A stretch of DNA of 9,227 nucleotides from an uncultured Comamonadaceae bacterium (GTDB taxonomy: Bacteria; Pseudomonadota; Gammaproteobacteria; Burkholderiales; Burkholderiaceae): assembly GCA_946482115.1 (NCBI GenBank), contig CAMLQP010000099.1, forward strand, positions 1 to 9,227, written 5' to 3'. Position numbers and translations under genes: made by a program. Under the pieces are notes generated by a model, which saw only the letters and a list, made by a program, of their open reading frames with translations, was not told where the DNA came from and made no database searches. Below, piece by piece: positions 6,394 through 9,227 of this stretch (its first letter is position 1; each line of letters begins with the position of its first letter).

Positions 6394-8421
6394 CTATTTC
6401 AATACCGCCAGCAGGTTGGAGAAATGGTCCGTCCAGGGCTGGAAGCCCGGACGCGGTTCCACCCATTCGCCCTGGCGCAGCGGCGCCGGCAGCCGTGCGG
6501 CCTGTTGCGGCGTCAGCAGCAGCACCCAGGTCGAGCTGCGGCAGTAGAGGTCTTGCGCCGGGGGTTTGAGCCGCAGTGCCAGGACCTTCAGGCCCAGCGT
6601 CCGCGCGGCGGCGGCCATCACAGGTTCCAGGTCCAGGTAGCGGTTGGTGATGTGCAGGGCCAGCAGGCCGTCCTCGCGCAGGTGGCGGCGGTACGCGCCC
6701 AGCGCCTCCAGCGTCAGCAGGTGGGTGGGGATGGAGTCGCCCGAGAACGCGTCCATGACCAGCAGGTCGAAACGCTGCGGCGGTTCGCGCTCCAGCATCA
6801 GCCGGCCGTCGCCCAGCACCGGCACCGTGGTGGCCGGCGTGTCGGCCAGGTAGGTGAAATCGCGCCGGGCCAGCTCCAGCACCTGCTCGTTGATCTCGTA
6901 GAGCCGCATTTCGTCACCGGCGCGGCCGTAGCTGGCCAGCGTGCCGGTGCCCAGGCCCACCACGCCGATGCGGTGCGGTCGGTCCTGCGGCAGGCTGGCG
7001 ATCGCACGGCCTATGCCCGAATCGCGGCAGTAGTAGGCCGTGGGCTCGCGCCGGTGCTCGGGTGCCAGCGCCTGCTCGCCGTGGTTGATGCGCCCGTGCA
7101 CCAGGGCGCGCATGGGGCCCAGGCGCTCGTCGCGGCTGTCTTCCACCCGCAGCTGGCCGTAGAAGTTGCGCGTCACGCTGCGGTAGCCCTGCACCGTCTC
7201 CAGCGCCACCTGGCCCAGGCGCAGCCCGTAGGCCAGCAGCGCCAGCACCAGCCCCGCGCGCACCAGGCGCGGCGCCTGCGGCCACAACACGACCGCCACC
7301 AGCAGCGCGCACAGCATCAGGCCCAGCGGCAGCTCGTGGTAGGCGTCGAACACGGCCGGCGCCACCAGGCCCACCAGCAGGCCGCCCAGCGCGCCACCCA
7401 CCGACAGCATCAGGTAGAACAGCGTGAGGTGGCGCACCGGCGGGCGCCGGCGCACCAGCTCACCGTGGCAGACCATGCAGAACACGAACAGCGCGCCGCT
7501 GAGCAGTGCCACCAGCAGCGGCACGTTGGCGCCGTGGTTGAGCACGTGGTCCAGTGCCCAGAATGCCAGCGGCAGCGCGCCGATGAACAGCGGGCGCACG
7601 TAGTAGCGCGGCGCGTCGAAGCACAGGATGAAGCTGAGCAGGTACAGGCTCAGCGGCAGCACCCACAAAAAGGGCACGGGTGCCACGTCCTGCGTCAGGT
7701 GGCGGGTTATGGCCAGCAGCAGCAGTGAAGGGGTGGCCGCCAGGGCGATCCACAGCAGGCGCTCGTGCCACGGGGGCGCGGCGACCTGGTCGGGTTCGCC
7801 AGCGGGCGTGGTGGCAGCAGCCGGCGGTGCATCCCGCCCCCGCTGCCAGGTGTGGCGCAGCGTGGCCAGGCACACCAGCACGAAGGCGCCGTAACCCGTC
7901 GACCAGACCCAGCCCTGGCGCGGCACGGTCAAGAAAGGCTCCACCACCACCGGGTAGGACAGCAGCGCCAGCATGGAGCCCAGGTTGGACAGCGCGTACA
8001 GCCGGTAGGGCTGGGCGGTGCCGGCGTGGGCCCGCGCGTACCAGGCCTGCATCAGCGGGCCGGTGGTGGACAGCAGCAGGTAGGGCACGCCCACCGTCAT
8101 GGCCAGCACGCCCAGCACGCTGAGGCTGGGGTGGTCGAGCGCCAGGCCCTTCCAGGCCGGATCGGCCGTGATCGGCAGGGTCAGCAGACTCAGCAGCAGC
8201 ACGCTGCCATGCACCACCATCTGCCGCCGGGGAGCCAGCCGCTCGTGCAGCCAGTGAACGTAGGCGTAGCCGAGCAGCAGCGTGGCCTGGAAAAACACCA
8301 GGCACACGCTCCAGACCGAGGACGTGCCGCCGAACCACGGCAGGATCATCTTGGCCGCGATGGGCTGGACCTGGAACAGCAGGAAAGCCGACAGGAACAC
8401 GGTGCACGCGAACCAGGCCAT
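6394..8421 (-). CDS. Multi-pass membrane protein fused to spermidine-synthase-like domain
   Basis: This 675-residue protein has two parts. Residues 1 to about 430 hold roughly 12-13 hydrophobic segments, starting at once with FACTVFLSAFLLFQVQPIAAKMILPWFGG, typical of proteins annotated as fused MFS/spermidine synthase. Residues about 450-675 form a Rossmann-fold methyltransferase/aminopropyltransferase-like domain, with GLGTG at 489-493, acidic E509 in YEINEQV, GDGR around D538, and VMDAFSGDSIP around D557. The true spermidine synthase motif GGGDG is replaced by GLGTG and the usual active-site D-x-x-D-P is absent, so classical spermidine synthesis is doubtful and the substrate is unknown. It should sit in the inner membrane with the C-terminal domain probably cytoplasmic. 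The start at 8421 is backed by GGAG five bases upstream. It is divergent from the MBL-fold hydrolase gene across 96 bases. Confidence 0.9.
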   Translation of the reverse strand: MAWFACTVFLSAFLLFQVQPIAAKMILPWFGGTSSVWSVCLVFFQATLLLGYAYVHWLHERLAPRRQMVVHGSVLLLSLLTLPITADPAWKGLALDHPSLSVLGVLAMTVGVPYLLLSTTGPLMQAWYARAHAGTAQPYRLYALSNLGSMLALLSYPVVVEPFLTVPRQGWVWSTGYGAFVLVCLATLRHTWQRGRDAPPAAATTPAGEPDQVAAPPWHERLLWIALAATPSLLLLAITRHLTQDVAPVPFLWVLPLSLYLLSFILCFDAPRYYVRPLFIGALPLAFWALDHVLNHGANVPLLVALLSGALFVFCMVCHGELVRRRPPVRHLTLFYLMLSVGGALGGLLVGLVAPAVFDAYHELPLGLMLCALLVAVVLWPQAPRLVRAGLVLALLAYGLRLGQVALETVQGYRSVTRNFYGQLRVEDSRDERLGPMRALVHGRINHGEQALAPEHRREPTAYYCRDSGIGRAIASLPQDRPHRIGVVGLGTGTLASYGRAGDEMRLYEINEQVLELARRDFTYLADTPATTVPVLGDGRLMLEREPPQRFDLLVMDAFSGDSIPTHLLTLEALGAYRRHLREDGLLALHITNRYLDLEPVMAAAARTLGLKVLALRLKPPAQDLYCRSSTWVLLLTPQQAARLPAPLRQGEWVEPRPGFQPWTDHFSNLLAVLK

Positions 8422-8459
8422 GAACGCTCCGTTGGTGGCGCCCCCGGGTGGGCCGGCCC

Positions 8460-8487
8460 ATTATGTTCGGGCGGTTCACAATGTCGG
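8460..8487 (-). promoter_or_regulatory. Possible sigma-70 promoter for the membrane/spermidine-synthase-like gene
   Basis: On the minus strand CCGACA (8482-8487) and CATAAT (8460-8465) are 16 bases apart, upstream of the ATG at 8421. The -10 matches 5 of 6 consensus bases and the -35 matches 4 of 6. This 96-base divergent region must also serve the hydrolase gene at 8518, for which I see only a possible -35 (TTCACA, 8475-8480) and no good -10. Confidence 0.3.
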
Positions 8488-8517
8488 GCTGTTCATGCCC
8501 TTTCGTGCTTTTGACCG

Positions 8518-9156
8518 ATGCTGCGTTACCACACCGTCCCCGTCACCGCCTTCCAGCAGAACTGTTCCATCGTCTGGTGCGACGAAACGCGAGAGGCCGC
8601 CATCATCGACCCCGGTGGTGATCTTGACGACCTGCTGGCCGAGGTCGGGCGCCTGGGTCTGAAACTGGGCCAGATCTGGCTGACCCACGCCCACATCGAC
8701 CACGCGGGCGGCACCGCCGAGCTGGCGCGGCGCCTGAATCTGCCCATCATCGGCCCGCACCCGGGTGACCAGTTCTGGATCAGCGGGCTGCCGCAGCAGG
8801 GCGCGATGTTCGGCTTTCCGCCGGCCGAGGCCTTCACGCCCACGCGCTGGCTGGCGGATGGCGACACGGTGCAGGTGGGGCGCAGCACGCTGAACGTGCG
8901 CCATTGCCCGGGCCACACGCCGGGTCACGTGGTGTTCCACTCGCCCGAGGCCGGACGCGCCTTCGTGGGCGATGTCCTGTTCGCCGGCAGCATCGGCCGC
9001 ACCGATTTCCCGCAGGGCAACCACGAACAGCTGATTGCCAGCATCACCCAGCGCCTGTGGCCCATGGGTGACGAGACGGTATTCATACCGGGCCACGGCC
9101 CCGAAAGCACGTTCGGGCGCGAGCGGCTCAGCAACCCCTACGTCAAGGGGACTTAA
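8518..9156 (+). CDS. MBL-fold metallo-hydrolase, YcbL/glyoxalase II-like
   Basis: The 212-residue protein is a complete metallo-beta-lactamase-fold hydrolase. The metal-binding motif THAHIDH gives H57, H59, D61 and H62. Further ligands are H133 in HCPGHTPGH, bridging D152 in FVGDVLF and H193 in IPGHGPES. The N-terminus (MLRYHTVPVTAFQQNCSIVW) and the SIGRTDFPQGNHEQLIASI block are those of the short, YcbL-like (type II glyoxalase II) group, which lacks the C-terminal glutathione-binding extension of GloB. It therefore probably hydrolyses a thioester such as S-lactoylglutathione or a related compound in the cytoplasm, but substrate cannot be read from sequence. The ATG at 8518 has only a weak ribosome binding site. 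The gene is divergent from the membrane protein gene, and its TAA overlaps the stop of the convergent gene at the window end. Confidence 0.93.
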   Translation: MLRYHTVPVTAFQQNCSIVWCDETREAAIIDPGGDLDDLLAEVGRLGLKLGQIWLTHAHIDHAGGTAELARRLNLPIIGPHPGDQFWISGLPQQGAMFGFPPAEAFTPTRWLADGDTVQVGRSTLNVRHCPGHTPGHVVFHSPEAGRAFVGDVLFAGSIGRTDFPQGNHEQLIASITQRLWPMGDETVFIPGHGPESTFGRERLSNPYVKGT

Positions 9157-9227
9157 AGCCCGAGCATCTTTTTGGCGTCACCGAGTGCCTTCATGGACTC
9201 GGTGTGCTTGCCTTCCTTGTGGAAGCT
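9153..9227 (-). CDS. C-terminus of an unidentified small protein, truncated by the window edge
   Basis: The minus strand has an open frame entering from the right edge, whose last residues are KHTESMKALGDAKKMLGL, then TAA (9153-9155). The 24 visible codons mostly end in G or C like the neighbours and encode a Lys-rich amphipathic helix, which supports real coding. I do not recognise the family. Its stop codon overlaps that of the MBL hydrolase gene: the four bases TTAA at 9153-9156 serve as stop codons in both directions. The rest of the gene lies outside the window. Confidence 0.6.
   Translation of the reverse strand, partial: SFHKEGKHTESMKALGDAKKMLGL

Noticed and set aside
6394..7080. Calling this gene speE (true spermidine synthase).
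   Set aside because: The GGGDG and D-x-x-D-P active-site motifs are not present, and the long membrane domain is absent from SpeE.
6424..7728. A 434-codon plus-strand open frame opposite the membrane/spermidine-synthase-like gene.
   Set aside because: Its translation is low-complexity (Gln, His, Arg, Val) with no motif, whereas the minus strand shows transmembrane segments and a Rossmann fold.
1..9227. Defence system, mobile element or CRISPR array.
   Set aside because: No transposase, integrase, terminal repeats, spaced repeats or defence domains are seen; gene content is core metabolism, repair and signalling with uniform composition.

Overview
The window looks like a core chromosomal segment of a high-GC betaproteobacterium, most likely Burkholderiales and probably family Comamonadaceae. 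The basis is strong G/C bias at third codon positions, the protein sequences themselves, and the gene order gatB, DUF4124 gene, pyrE, exodeoxyribonuclease III gene, which I recall from that family. No search was run, so the family is an inference. I see no insertion sequence, prophage, CRISPR array, tRNA or rRNA.

Left part (1-3604): the 3' end of gatB (glutaminyl-/asparaginyl-tRNA amidotransferase subunit B, + strand) converges on a minus-strand pair, pyrE followed by a small secreted DUF4124 protein. pyrE is divergent from an exodeoxyribonuclease III gene, and the two possible start codons overlap in one CCATGG, leaving no intergenic space.

Middle part (3605-6387, all + strand): a DUF3597 gene and a DUF937 gene form a tight pair. 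A membrane-anchored PAS-PAS-GGDEF diguanylate cyclase with intact GGEEF and I-site motifs follows. Next comes a small YjfB-type motility protein gene, preceded by a very good match to a flagellar sigma-28 (FliA) promoter placed so close to the ATG that the message would be leaderless or nearly so. This suggests a motile organism and a link between c-di-GMP signalling and the flagellar regulon at this locus.

Right part (6394-9227): a large minus-strand protein, with a multi-pass membrane region fused to a spermidine-synthase-like Rossmann domain, ends 6 bases from the YjfB-type gene. It is divergent from a metallo-beta-lactamase-fold hydrolase of the YcbL/glyoxalase II-like group. The last 75 bases hold the C-terminus of an unidentified minus-strand gene whose stop codon overlaps that of the hydrolase.

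Apart from the partial genes at the two ends, all genes look intact. I found no convincing new multi-gene system. The points most worth checking are the sigma-28 promoter on the YjfB-type gene, the zero-gap pyrE/exonuclease junction, a 25-bp in-frame repeat within the DUF937 gene, and the aminopropyltransferase-like domain that lacks the usual catalytic motif.
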